Assembly (NCBI GenBank): GCA_902542795.1
Contig: CACBVP010000003.1
Span: forward strand, 1 to 50,934
DNA: 50,934 bases
Reading direction: 5' to 3'
DNA from: an uncultured Pelagibacteraceae bacterium
GTDB taxonomy: Bacteria; Pseudomonadota; Alphaproteobacteria; Pelagibacterales; Pelagibacteraceae
Shown: positions 1 through 9,461 of the stretch, in pieces
How positions within the stretch are numbered: position 1 is the first letter of the stretch
Layout of the letters: each line of letters starts with the position of its first letter
Made by a program: the position numbers and the translations under genes
The notes under the pieces: model-generated
Databases searched by the model: none
What the model saw: the letters and a program-made list of their open reading frames with translations, nothing else
Told to the model about the DNA's origin: nothing

Positions 1-358
1 TAATCAACTTTTCAAAAGAATTATAAATTTTCTTATTTTGTTGAGCTTCGGGTAATAAAGTATTCAATAAAGAACATATAGAAATTAACGCTGAAGTTCT
101 TTCTTTGTCACTAAAGTATAAAGGTGAAATAGGTTTGATTAATTCTGTTTTAAAGTATCCAATCCTATTCTCGCCTTTAGAAGAATGTGAAACAAAAAGC
201 TTATTTGATATTTGTAAATAATTTCTTATTTTTCGAGAGGTGCCTCCATAAACAATACCATCGACTTTTCCTTTTTGTTTAGTAAAAATATTAATAATAT
301 TTGCATTCTCTCTAAATTTTTTTTTAGATAATAAGTAACATTCATCTTCCCAAATCAT
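1..358 (-). CDS. recO: DNA repair protein RecO, N-terminal part (runs off window edge)
   Basis: My translation from ATG at 358 (minus): MIWEDECYLLSKKKFRENANIINIFTKQKGKVDGIVYGGTSRKIRNYLQISNKLFVSHSSKGENRIGYFKTELI..., RecO-like. ATGA overlap with the rnc stop. Absent from the ORF track because it is truncated. Confidence 0.8.
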   Translation of the reverse strand, partial: MIWEDECYLLSKKKFRENANIINIFTKQKGKVDGIVYGGTSRKIRNYLQISNKLFVSHSSKGENRIGYFKTELIKPISPLYFSDKERTSALISICSLLNTLLPEAQQNKKIYNSFEKLI

Positions 359-1023
359 ATCTTTAAAATTTTTAGAAGTTTAAATGCGGCATTTTGCTGA
401 GCATTTTTTTTCGATGACCCGATACCTGTAATCTTTTTTGAGTTAGGAATTTGAACCTCTGTCATAAATAATGGTTTATGTTGTGGCCCAGTTTTCTTTG
501 AAAAAATATATTTTGGAAGTTCTTTAAATTTTTTTAAACTATATTCTTGCAGCTTAGTCTTGGAATCTATAAGTGTTACTGCTGAATTTAAAATGTATTC
601 ATCCCAGAATTTTAAAATAAAATTTTCAGCAGCTTTAAATCCATTATCTATGTAAATGGCTCCTATAAGAGCTTCTAAACAATCACTACTAATTTTATCT
701 GATGATCTATCTAATTTTTTATGTGAAGAACCTAAAAGTATAAATTTACTTAAATTTAATTTTTTTGCTATCAGGCTGCAGGTTCTTTTATTAACTAAAT
801 TAGCATATTTTTTATCTATTATGCCTTCTTTTTCAGAAGGGTATTTATTCAATAAAATTTGGGAAATAACTAACCCCAATACTCTATCACCTAAAAATTC
901 TAACTTTTCATTATTATCAATTTTATTAAAGCTTTTGTGTGTTAACGCCTGGTGCAATAATTCAATTTTTTTAAAATTATAATTAATTATTTTTTCAAAA
1001 TCTTTAATTTTATTTTTCATCAC
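355..1023 (-). CDS. rnc: Ribonuclease III
   Basis: NEKLEFLGDRVLGLVI signature and C-terminal dsRBD. Confidence 0.95.
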   Translation of the reverse strand: MMKNKIKDFEKIINYNFKKIELLHQALTHKSFNKIDNNEKLEFLGDRVLGLVISQILLNKYPSEKEGIIDKKYANLVNKRTCSLIAKKLNLSKFILLGSSHKKLDRSSDKISSDCLEALIGAIYIDNGFKAAENFILKFWDEYILNSAVTLIDSKTKLQEYSLKKFKELPKYIFSKKTGPQHKPLFMTEVQIPNSKKITGIGSSKKNAQQNAAFKLLKILKI

Positions 1024-1760
1024 AACTTATTAAATAATCTGCTGAATCTAAATGATTCCCCTAGATTCCAAAATTTTAATAAACTACTTACATTAGTATC
1101 ATTTGAGAAAAAAATTAGTTTTGCTTCACCGACTAGATTTAATTCTTTAACATATCCTACGCTATCTAAATATCTGCTATCTTTGGAACAATCTCGATTG
1201 TCACCTAATAAAAAAAAATGATTTTTTGGGACTTTAAATTTTTTAGTATTTTGTAAACTACCTCTTTTTTTATAAGAGACAAAATGGGTGACACCATTAG
1301 GTAAAGTCTCAATAAAATTATTAGTTTCTAATAAAAAATTTCCACATCTAATCTTTTCATTAATTATAGTTGGTTCTCGTTTTATTTTTTGCTCATTTAT
1401 ATATAGATCTCCATTAATAAATTGGATCGTATCACCTGGTAGACCAATCAATCTTTTTATATAATCAGTTCTATTATCTGCTGGTGTTTTAAAAACTACT
1501 AAATCTCCCCTTAAAGGTTGTTTTGAAAAAAAACGGTCGTTTGAAAAATTTGGACTAAAAGGAAAAGAATGCTTGCTATAACCATATGTATATTTTGAAA
1601 CAAATATTCTGTCTCCAACTAGCAAAGTTGGTTCCATAGAAGATGAAGGTATGTAAAATGGCTGAAACAACAAGGACCTAATTAGAATAGCAATAAACAA
1701 TGCTCCTATTAAGGTTTTTATATTATCGTAAATTACTAAAAAAATTTTATTTTTTTTCAT
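1020..1760 (-). CDS. lepB: Signal peptidase I
   Basis: PSSSMEPTLLVGD, YIKRLIGLPGD and GDNRDCSKDSR motifs. Confidence 0.95.
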   Translation of the reverse strand: MKKNKIFLVIYDNIKTLIGALFIAILIRSLLFQPFYIPSSSMEPTLLVGDRIFVSKYTYGYSKHSFPFSPNFSNDRFFSKQPLRGDLVVFKTPADNRTDYIKRLIGLPGDTIQFINGDLYINEQKIKREPTIINEKIRCGNFLLETNNFIETLPNGVTHFVSYKKRGSLQNTKKFKVPKNHFFLLGDNRDCSKDSRYLDSVGYVKELNLVGEAKLIFFSNDTNVSSLLKFWNLGESFRFSRLFNKL

Positions 1761-2140
1761 AAACTAATAGTTACAAATGCTACGGCGTATTTGTTTTCAT
1801 CTGAGAGAGATAAAGATGTTTTAATTACTTTGTTCTTAAATTTTTTTTTTAATAATTTCTTTGTATCTCCTTCAAAATTAAAATAAGGTTTACCTGAAAT
1901 ATTATTCTTAACTATAATTTCATTTAAGTTAATACCATTAGATATTCCAGTTCCTAAAGCTTTGGAAAATGCTTCTTTTGCAGCAAATCTTTTCGCAAAA
2001 CAGTGACCAGAATTGATAAGTTTTTTACATTTAGAAATTTCTTTAATATTATAAACTCTGTTTACAAATTTTTTGTTTTTAATTGACTTTTTTATTCTAT
2101 CTATACTTACAATGTCAGTTCCTATTCCGAAAATTTTCAT
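1757..2140 (-). CDS. acpS: Holo-ACP synthase
   Basis: GIGTDIVSIDRI and RFAAKEAFSKALGTGI motifs. Confidence 0.95.
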   Translation of the reverse strand: MKIFGIGTDIVSIDRIKKSIKNKKFVNRVYNIKEISKCKKLINSGHCFAKRFAAKEAFSKALGTGISNGINLNEIIVKNNISGKPYFNFEGDTKKLLKKKFKNKVIKTSLSLSDENKYAVAFVTISL

Positions 2141-2862
2141 GCTTTTAAAATTTTTTTAAAATTTTTAATAACAGAACTCATTCCTTCAAAGATAGATTCT
2201 CCCACTAAAAAATGACCAATATTGAATTCTTCTATGCCTTTAACTTTTTTAAGAATTTTCGCTGATTTAAATGTTAATCCATGTCCGGCATGAACTTCTA
2301 GTCCTAATTCATTTCCTTTTTTTACAGCTTTTTTTATTCTATTTAATTCATTAGTAAAATTTTTATTCATATTAATTAGATTACAAATTTTTCCAGTATG
2401 TATTTCTACACAATCTACGTTTAATTTCTTTGCTGCATTAATATCTTTTAAGTTTGGCTCAATAAATAAGCTTATTCTGATTTTCCTTTTTTTTAGATTA
2501 TTAATTAATCTTTTTAAGAAAGACTTATTATGATTTAAGTTTAAACCACCCTCAGTGGTAATTTCTTTTCTTTTTTCAGGAACTATACAAATAAAAGGTG
2601 GTTTACTTTTAGATGCTATTCTTAACATTTCCTTGGTTGCGGCTATTTCTAAGTTTAATGGTATTTTGATTTTATTTTTAATTTTTTTTAGATCATTTTC
2701 ATTTATATGCCGTCTATCTTCTCTTAAATGAATTGTAACAGAGTCCGCGCCATTCTTTTGAGCTAATAAAGCAGCTCTTAAAGGGCTTGGATAATTTTCA
2801 CCTCTTGCGTTTCTTACAGTTGCTACATGATCAATATTTACACCCAGTCTAATTCTCTTCAT
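2137..2862 (-). CDS. pdxJ: Pyridoxine 5'-phosphate synthase
   Basis: LGVNIDHVATVRNARG, HLREDRRHI and HAGHGL motifs. Confidence 0.96.
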   Translation of the reverse strand: MKRIRLGVNIDHVATVRNARGENYPSPLRAALLAQKNGADSVTIHLREDRRHINENDLKKIKNKIKIPLNLEIAATKEMLRIASKSKPPFICIVPEKRKEITTEGGLNLNHNKSFLKRLINNLKKRKIRISLFIEPNLKDINAAKKLNVDCVEIHTGKICNLINMNKNFTNELNRIKKAVKKGNELGLEVHAGHGLTFKSAKILKKVKGIEEFNIGHFLVGESIFEGMSSVIKNFKKILKA

Positions 2863-3443
2863 TAAAGATTTCTACTTCCAGGTTTAATGGGATTAATAGA
2901 CTGTAATTCTTTAGGTAAATCCTCCTTTTTATAAGTTGGTATATTGAGCTGTACTTGTGAAATAATTTTTTTTTTAATATTAGACTGACCGTTTGATCTA
3001 TCAATTATACAAGCATATCCAACTATTTCTGCACCATTAGAGCTAACTAATTTTGAGCATTCTAAACTTGATTTTCCTGTGGTAATGACATCTTCTACAA
3101 TTAAAACTTTATTACCTTTTTCAATTTTAAAATCTCTTCTTAGTTTAAACTCACCATCAACTCTTTCTGAAAAAATTGTTTTTTTATTTAATAGTTTGCC
3201 TAATTCATATCCTACGACTATTCCTCCCATTGCAGGAGATAAAATTACGTCAAAATAAGTAAATTGTTTCTTTATTTTATCAGCAAGGGATTGACATATT
3301 TTTACTGCCTCATTTGGAATGCTCATTAACTGTGCGCACTGAACATATTTTGAGCTATGCAAACCAGAAGAAAGTATAAAATGTCCTTCGATTAAAGCAT
3401 TAGTCCTTTTTAAAATTTTCAAAGATTCTTCTAATGAAAGCAT
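2862..3443 (-). CDS. pyrE: Orotate phosphoribosyltransferase
   Basis: VLIVEDVITTGKSS PRPP-binding motif; GHFILSSGLHSSKYVQ. Confidence 0.93.
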   Translation of the reverse strand: MLSLEESLKILKRTNALIEGHFILSSGLHSSKYVQCAQLMSIPNEAVKICQSLADKIKKQFTYFDVILSPAMGGIVVGYELGKLLNKKTIFSERVDGEFKLRRDFKIEKGNKVLIVEDVITTGKSSLECSKLVSSNGAEIVGYACIIDRSNGQSNIKKKIISQVQLNIPTYKKEDLPKELQSINPIKPGSRNL

Positions 3444-4002
3444 TTTTCTTTTTTTTATGTCTTATTATTTTAAAATTCAAATTGTTTTGTTTTATTTGAC
3501 TTATCAAGTTAGTAAAATTTTTCAAATCTTTAATTTGTAAATCAAAAGAAAATTTAAGGTATTCTTTGTTTCGCTTTAAAATATCAACATTTATTATATT
3601 TCCTTTGTTTAAACCAATTAAAGAGCAAATGTCTCCTAATGCACCTGGTTTGTGAGGTAGATCCACCTCAATTGTACTTGAGTAGTTTTTTTCATTTTTT
3701 TTATCTACTTCAGTTGATTTATCATGCCAATATCTTCTAATTGCAGCTCTAGCTTTTCCGGTTTTTGCAGAACTTAACCAATGTAATGATGGGGAAGCAT
3801 TTTTAGAAGTTTGGATTTTTACCATATCTCCATTTTTTAAAATTGTTTGCAATGTGACTTCCCTGCCATTTACATGAGATCCAATCGCGCTATTACCAAT
3901 TTTTGTGTGAACCGCGTAAGCAAAGTCTATTGGCGTAGCTAATTTTGGAAGTTTAATTACAGAACCTTTAGGAGTAAAACAAAAAACATTTTCTTGAAAC
4001 AT
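3400..4002 (-). CDS. RelA/SpoT homologue, C-terminal part (TGS and ACT regions); out of frame with the N-terminal half
   Basis: VFCFTPKGSVIKLPKLATPIDFAYAVHTKIGN (TGS); STIEVDLPHKPGALGDICSLIGLNKGNI (ACT). The reading frame is open upstream of the called start to about 4107 (see finding). Confidence 0.88.
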   Translation of the reverse strand: MFQENVFCFTPKGSVIKLPKLATPIDFAYAVHTKIGNSAIGSHVNGREVTLQTILKNGDMVKIQTSKNASPSLHWLSSAKTGKARAAIRRYWHDKSTEVDKKNEKNYSSTIEVDLPHKPGALGDICSLIGLNKGNIINVDILKRNKEYLKFSFDLQIKDLKNFTNLISQIKQNNLNFKIIRHKKKKNAFIRRIFENFKKD

Positions 4003-4078
4003 TTGTAATTTTGTAAATTCGTAATAATGCTCTGGGCTATTTCCATTTTCAATAATCTCAACTAAATCTCTTAACCAA

Positions 4079-5149
4079 TCATATTCTTTCCATGAGAGAT
4101 CTGAAAATTTTTTCTGAAGATTTATATTTCCAATGAGATGCTATACCTCTTTCAGCAAATTCATGCATTTCGAACGTTCTAATCTGAATTTCAATTCTAT
4201 TTTTTTTTGGTCCTATTACAGAGGTATGAATGGATTTGTAATTATTAATTTTTGGTGTCGATATATAGTCTTTGAATTTACCTGGTATCGTAGAGAACTT
4301 ACTATGAAAGATTCCAAGTGTTTTATAACAATCTTCAACATTTTTAACTATCACTCTAAAACCTATTATGTCTGTAAGTTGTTCTAACGAAATTTTTTTG
4401 TTTTGAATTTTTCTCCATATTGAAAAAGGTGTTTTCTCTCTTCCAGCAATTGTTGCCTCAATTCCATTTTTTTTTAATAAATCAATTAGCTCTCCTGAAA
4501 TTGATTTAAATGTGTCATCACGATTATTTTTTATAAATCTTAATCTTTCATTTATTAAATCTCTAGCTGGTTGATTTAGTACTGAAAAAGATAAATCTTC
4601 TAACTCGTCCCTAATTCTATTCATTCCCATTCTATCAGCGAGAGGAGCATAGATTTCCATTGTTTCTTTTGCTTTTCTAATAATTTTATCTTTATCTTTT
4701 ACAAATTGAATTGTTCTCATATTGTGCAATCTATCTGCCAATTTAACTAAGAGAACACGTATATCCTTTGATGTGGCTAAAATTAATTTTCTAAAATTTT
4801 CAGCTTTTGAGTCATTAGCTGCTTTATTTTCCAAAGCGGATATTTTTGTTACCCCATCTACTAGATTAGCAACTTCTTCACCGAATTCTTTTTTCACGCT
4901 CTCGTAAGTTACTTTAGTATCTTCAATGGTGTCATGAAGTAAACCTGTTGTGATTGTTGCGCTATCAAGTTTTAATTCAGTTAAAATTTTTGCAACAGCA
5001 ACTGGATGAATTATGTAAGGCACTCCCTCTTCTCTTTTTTGATTTTGATGTGCTTCTAAAGCAAAATTGTATGCTTTATTTACAGTTTCTATATTTAAAA
5101 ATTTATTATAAGTTTTAATTTGATCAATTAATTCATTATTATTAATCAT
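4079..5149 (-). CDS. RelA/SpoT homologue (bifunctional ppGpp synthetase/hydrolase), N-terminal part (HD and synthetase domains)
   Basis: GLLHDTIEDT, LADRLHNMRT, DIIGFRVIVKNVEDCY, NNYKSIHT, EIQIRTFEMHEFAERGIASHWKYK; ends prematurely just after the synthetase domain. Confidence 0.9.
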   Translation of the reverse strand: MINNNELIDQIKTYNKFLNIETVNKAYNFALEAHQNQKREEGVPYIIHPVAVAKILTELKLDSATITTGLLHDTIEDTKVTYESVKKEFGEEVANLVDGVTKISALENKAANDSKAENFRKLILATSKDIRVLLVKLADRLHNMRTIQFVKDKDKIIRKAKETMEIYAPLADRMGMNRIRDELEDLSFSVLNQPARDLINERLRFIKNNRDDTFKSISGELIDLLKKNGIEATIAGREKTPFSIWRKIQNKKISLEQLTDIIGFRVIVKNVEDCYKTLGIFHSKFSTIPGKFKDYISTPKINNYKSIHTSVIGPKKNRIEIQIRTFEMHEFAERGIASHWKYKSSEKIFRSLMERI

Positions 5150-5661
5150 AATTTTATATTAACATTTTTACTTAATCTTGTAATCTCTATCCTTGACTTA
5201 AAATCTAGTTTTTTAATCAAATAGTTTATATTTTGCTTTAAAACAGGATGTATCCAATTAGGATCGATTTGTTTGATCGGATATAAAACAAAATTTCTCA
5301 TATGACATCTCGAATGCGGCATAGTAATAAAATTTTTTTTTACTATTTCTGAGTTGAAATCGATTATATCGATATCACATACACGTGGATCATTCTTTTT
5401 AGTCTTATAGCGTCCTATTTTTTTTTCTATTGATTTAATTATTTTAAATAAAATTTCATGATTTTCATTAAATGAGCATAAAACACCTACATTAAGATAA
5501 TTTGGAAATCTTTTGTTTGGATAAGAGGGGGTTTCATAATAATTAGAAATTTTTTTAATTTTTACTTTAGCAGATAGTAATAAATCAATCGCAATTGTAA
5601 TATTATCAAACCTACTCCCAAATTTAGAATTAAGGTTTGATCCGATATTTAAATGTATCAT
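5146..5661 (-). CDS. folK: HPPK (2-amino-4-hydroxy-6-hydroxymethyldihydropteridine pyrophosphokinase)
   Basis: [46 protein letters not shown]. Confidence 0.9.
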   Translation of the reverse strand: MIHLNIGSNLNSKFGSRFDNITIAIDLLLSAKVKIKKISNYYETPSYPNKRFPNYLNVGVLCSFNENHEILFKIIKSIEKKIGRYKTKKNDPRVCDIDIIDFNSEIVKKNFITMPHSRCHMRNFVLYPIKQIDPNWIHPVLKQNINYLIKKLDFKSRIEITRLSKNVNIKL

Positions 5662-6131
5662 TTATTATTTTTGCTTAATAATCTTGCTTTTTCTCTATTC
5701 CAATCTCTTGTTTTTTTAACTTGTCTTTTGTCATAAAGTTTTTTTCCCTTTGCGACTGCAATTTCTACTTTAACTTTTCCCTTAGAAAAATATAATTTGG
5801 TTGGAATAAGTGTTAATCCATCTTGGTTAATTCTTCCAATAAGTTTATTAATTTCTTTTTTTTTAAATAAAAGTTTTCTATCTCCTTTTGGGTCATGATT
5901 ATTGTAAGATGATTGACGGTAAAGAGGTATATGTGAATTAATTAAGAACATTTCACCATTATTATCTACAGCATAAGAGTCGGCTATACTACCCTTGCCG
6001 TCTCTTAAAGATTTAACTTCTGATCCTTTCAAAACTATACCAGCTTCCAAAAGTTCTAAAAAAAAATAATTAAAACTCGCTTTTCTATTTAGGCAGATAA
6101 TCTTTTGACCAGGTGCTAATTTTTGTTTCAT
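5658..6131 (-). CDS. smpB: SsrA-binding protein SmpB
   Basis: [27 protein letters not shown] and [18 protein letters not shown]. Confidence 0.96.
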   Translation of the reverse strand: MKQKLAPGQKIICLNRKASFNYFFLELLEAGIVLKGSEVKSLRDGKGSIADSYAVDNNGEMFLINSHIPLYRQSSYNNHDPKGDRKLLFKKKEINKLIGRINQDGLTLIPTKLYFSKGKVKVEIAVAKGKKLYDKRQVKKTRDWNREKARLLSKNNK

Positions 6132-7000
6132 TAAAGTAACTTAGCTACTTTAAGTGCCTCTGAGACTTTTTTTTTGGTTTCTTCTCTAATTTCAACTAGT
6201 GGCAATCTAACATTTGGTTTGCACATTCCAAGTAAAGACGCGGCATATTTTACTGGCGAGGGGTTACTTTCAATAAACAATGTGGTGTGAAGAGGTTGAA
6301 GTAGTTTATCTAACTCAAGAGCTTTTTTTGGGTCATCCACACATGCTTTTTGAAATTCAGAAGCGAGTTTAGCTGCAACGTTAGCCGTAACACCAATGGC
6401 ACCAACACCACCACGTTTATTAAATTCTAAAGCATTATCATCATTCCCAGTTAATTGAATAAACTCTTTCCCCATAGCTTTTAATTGTTGATCGACTCTA
6501 TTCAGATCCCCTGTTGCATCCTTAACTCCTTTGATGTTTTTTAATTCATAAAGTTTGGCCATAGTATCGACTTCCATATTAATTACTGATCTCGAAGGAA
6601 TGTTATAAATAATAATTGGGATGCCAACATTATCATTAATTTTCTTATAATGTTGATACAAACCTTCTTGCGTTGGCTTATTGTAATAAGGTGTAACAAC
6701 TAATAATGCATCAGATCCAGCTTTTTCTGCAAATTTTGATAATTCAATCGCTTCATCAGTGGAGTTTGAGCCTGTGCCTGCTATGACTGGAATTTTTCTA
6801 TTGCATTCTTTAACTGCTATTTCAATAATTTTTCTATGTTCATTATGAGATAATGTCGGGGATTCACCTGTAGTACCACCAGGAACTACTCCATTAGTAC
6901 CATTTTCTAAATGATAATTAATTAATTTTACATACTCGCTTTCGCTAAGACTCTCATCTTTAAACGGTGTTATTAAAGCTACAATTGATCCTTTAAGCAT
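6131..7000 (-). CDS. dapA: 4-hydroxy-tetrahydrodipicolinate synthase
   Basis: [48 protein letters not shown]. Confidence 0.95.
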   Translation of the reverse strand: MLKGSIVALITPFKDESLSESEYVKLINYHLENGTNGVVPGGTTGESPTLSHNEHRKIIEIAVKECNRKIPVIAGTGSNSTDEAIELSKFAEKAGSDALLVVTPYYNKPTQEGLYQHYKKINDNVGIPIIIYNIPSRSVINMEVDTMAKLYELKNIKGVKDATGDLNRVDQQLKAMGKEFIQLTGNDDNALEFNKRGGVGAIGVTANVAAKLASEFQKACVDDPKKALELDKLLQPLHTTLFIESNPSPVKYAASLLGMCKPNVRLPLVEIREETKKKVSEALKVAKLL

Positions 7001-7031
7001 ATAATAATATAAGATATTTAATTCTTAACTT

Positions 7032-9293
7032 ATGATCAATAAATTAATTAGTCTAGCTATATTAACATTTTTTTTATTAATTGGTCACAGTTATTCAGAA
7101 ACACAATTCTTATACCCTAAAAAAAAACCATCTATTTTTAAGCCGATAGATAAAACCGGTGAGCAAACGATTCAAAGCAACCTACCTCAAAAAAAACCTA
7201 TAATTCAGGATGATAAACCTCAAGAAAATCAAGTCTTGAAAAAAGAAAAAATAAAAGAAAAAAAAGAAGTTAGAGTAAAAATTGAACAGAAAAAAAAGAT
7301 AGAAGAAGAAAAAACTGAAGTAGGATTTGTTTTTCCTCAAAAAAAACCCTCAATCTATGGATCTGCAACAAAAGAGGTTAAGAAATCATCAATATTAAAA
7401 CAAAAAGATTTTGAGGAAGCTAAAAAAACAATAGAATTTATAAAACAAAAAAAATGGAACAGTGCATTAAAAAGTGCAACAAAAGTTAAAGATCAAGAAT
7501 TTAGAACTTTAATTACATGGATGCACCTTAAAACAACAAGAAATGGAGCTTCATTTAATGAATACAAGAAGTTTATAGAACAAAATGAAGATTACCCAAG
7601 AATAAATAGAATAAAATATTTAGCAGAGGAAAAAATCTATTTAAGAAATAATTCACCATCATCGATTATTAATTGGTTTGAAAAAAACCCTCCTTTAGGT
7701 GGTTTAGGTAAAATTAAATTAGCTGAAGCTTATCTTGAACAAAAAAAATTTGATAAAGTAAAGGAACTTATTAAAGATGGCTGGGTTACAGCTAAAATTA
7801 GAAAAAATGACTTAGGATATTATAGGGCCAAGTTTAAAAAATTCTTAACCTCGGATGATCATATAAAGCGAGCTGACTATCTTGCTTGGGAAAGAAAATA
7901 TTGGGATCTGAAGAGAATGTTAAAATATTTACCTAAGGATCAACAAGCTTTATATAATGCGCGTCAGATATTAATGAGTAACTCTTATGGTGTAGATAAC
8001 GCAATAAATAAAGTCCCTGAATATTTAAAACAAGATCCTGGATTGGAATTTGACAGGTTAAGATGGAGAAATAGAAGAGGCAGACTAGATGGGTCTTTAG
8101 AAATTTTATATAGAAATTCATTAAAAACAGAAACCCAAATGGTTCGCCCGGATAAATGGTGGGAACAAAGAGAAAGTGTTGTTAGAAGTCTAATTTACAA
8201 AAAAAGATATAAAACTGCATATAAAATTTCAAGTGAACATGCGCTTTCAGCTGGTCCTTCATTTGCAGAGGCAGAGTGGTTATCTGGCTGGATAGCGATA
8301 ACTTTTTTAAATTCTCCTGAATATGCAATTAGTCATTTTCAAAATTTTTATAATAACGTTAGCTATCCAATTAGCTTAGCACGTGGTGCTTATTGGTTGG
8401 GACAATCTTATGAAAATTTAGGTGAAAAAGATTTTTCAAAAAAATTTTATACAGAAGCTGCAAAATTTCCTATGACTTATTATGGTCAATTAGCTTTTAA
8501 TAAAATTAATCCTGGCGGAAACTTTGAATTAGTTGATCAATCATCTTTTAGTAAAGAATATGAAAAAGAATTTAAAAAGAATAAACTTATTAGGCACATC
8601 ATTTTATTAAAGGAGCTAGACGCAACCCAACTTGGTAAAGATATTTTTAAACATTTAGCAGAATTAAATATAGAAGGTGGCAGTGAAGTTTTAGCTGCTC
8701 AACTAGCCACAAGTGTTGAAAGATATGATTTTGCAATTCAAATTTCTAAAAAAGCATCATATCAAAAAAGGTTTTATAACAAATTTAATTATCCGATTAT
8801 TGCAACACCAAACACTATAAATAATAAAGTAATGCCTAAACAAGAAATAGTACTAGCAATTATACGGCAAGAAAGTGAATTCGATAAAAGGGCAAACAGC
8901 TGGGCTGGAGCTAGAGGAATGATGCAACTTATGAAACCAACTGCAAAAATTGTAGCTAAGAAAGCCAAGCTTCCTTACAGCATAAGCGGTTTAACTCAAG
9001 ATCCTGAATATAATATTAAACTTGGATCATATTATTTTAATGGATTACTCGAAGATTATAACGGAGTATTTCCTTTTGCAATTGCAGCTTATAATGCTGG
9101 GCCTAATAGAGTTAAGACTTGGAGAAGGGTAAATGGTGATCCGTCTAAAGGGCAAATCTCTTATATTAATTGGATTGAACAAATTAGATTTGAAGAAACG
9201 CGAAATTATGTCCAAAGAGTTTTAGAAAATATTAATGTCTATAAATATATCTTAAGAAAAGAACCAGTTCAAATAGATAGTTATTTTAATTAA
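7032..9293 (+). CDS. Soluble lytic murein transglycosylase
   Basis: Signal peptide; C-terminal SLT domain AIIRQESEFDKRANSWAGARGMMQLMKPTA...AYNAGPNRVKTW. Confidence 0.93.
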   Translation: MINKLISLAILTFFLLIGHSYSETQFLYPKKKPSIFKPIDKTGEQTIQSNLPQKKPIIQDDKPQENQVLKKEKIKEKKEVRVKIEQKKKIEEEKTEVGFVFPQKKPSIYGSATKEVKKSSILKQKDFEEAKKTIEFIKQKKWNSALKSATKVKDQEFRTLITWMHLKTTRNGASFNEYKKFIEQNEDYPRINRIKYLAEEKIYLRNNSPSSIINWFEKNPPLGGLGKIKLAEAYLEQKKFDKVKELIKDGWVTAKIRKNDLGYYRAKFKKFLTSDDHIKRADYLAWERKYWDLKRMLKYLPKDQQALYNARQILMSNSYGVDNAINKVPEYLKQDPGLEFDRLRWRNRRGRLDGSLEILYRNSLKTETQMVRPDKWWEQRESVVRSLIYKKRYKTAYKISSEHALSAGPSFAEAEWLSGWIAITFLNSPEYAISHFQNFYNNVSYPISLARGAYWLGQSYENLGEKDFSKKFYTEAAKFPMTYYGQLAFNKINPGGNFELVDQSSFSKEYEKEFKKNKLIRHIILLKELDATQLGKDIFKHLAELNIEGGSEVLAAQLATSVERYDFAIQISKKASYQKRFYNKFNYPIIATPNTINNKVMPKQEIVLAIIRQESEFDKRANSWAGARGMMQLMKPTAKIVAKKAKLPYSISGLTQDPEYNIKLGSYYFNGLLEDYNGVFPFAIAAYNAGPNRVKTWRRVNGDPSKGQISYINWIEQIRFEETRNYVQRVLENINVYKYILRKEPVQIDSYFN

Positions 9294-9296
9294 ATT

Positions 9297-9388
9297 TGGC
9301 GGAAGAGGAGAGATTCGAACTCTCGGTACGATGTTACTCGTACGGTTAGTTAGCAACCAACTGGTTTAAACCACTCACCCACTCTTCC
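9297..9388 (-). tRNA. tRNA-Ser(GCU), encoded CCA
   Basis: Reverse complement GGAAGAGTGGGTGAGTGGTTTAAACCAGTTGGTTGCTAACTAACC...GAGAGTTCGAATCTCTCCTCTTCCGCCA: 7-bp acceptor stem, long variable arm, TTCGAAT T-loop, GCT anticodon. Confidence 0.93.
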
Positions 9389-9461
9389 TAATCTCTAAAA
9401 ATCAAATTAATTATGTTATAAATCAATTTTTAGAATGGTCAAATAAAGAAAATTTATATTA

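Noticed and set aside
656-982. ORFs on the strand opposite clear genes (e.g. 656-982, 4133-4387, 4722-4907, 7933-8121, 21025-21354, 25750-26010, 26206-26493, 37031-37282, 39582-39803, 43920-44135)
   Set aside because: Each is antisense to a strongly supported conserved gene, with no recognisable domain or own regulatory signal; expected shadow ORFs.
7220-7330. A/G-rich tract (aaaaaagaaaaaataaaagaaaaaaaagaag) as a non-coding repeat
   Set aside because: It is in frame in the lytic transglycosylase and encodes a Lys/Glu linker; low complexity follows from AT-rich Lys codons.
9297-9388. tRNA-Ser as integration site of the adjacent glycan island
   Set aside because: The island adjoins the 5' end of the tRNA, whereas integrases normally use the 3' half. 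I found no integrase and no duplicated tRNA 3' end in the window.
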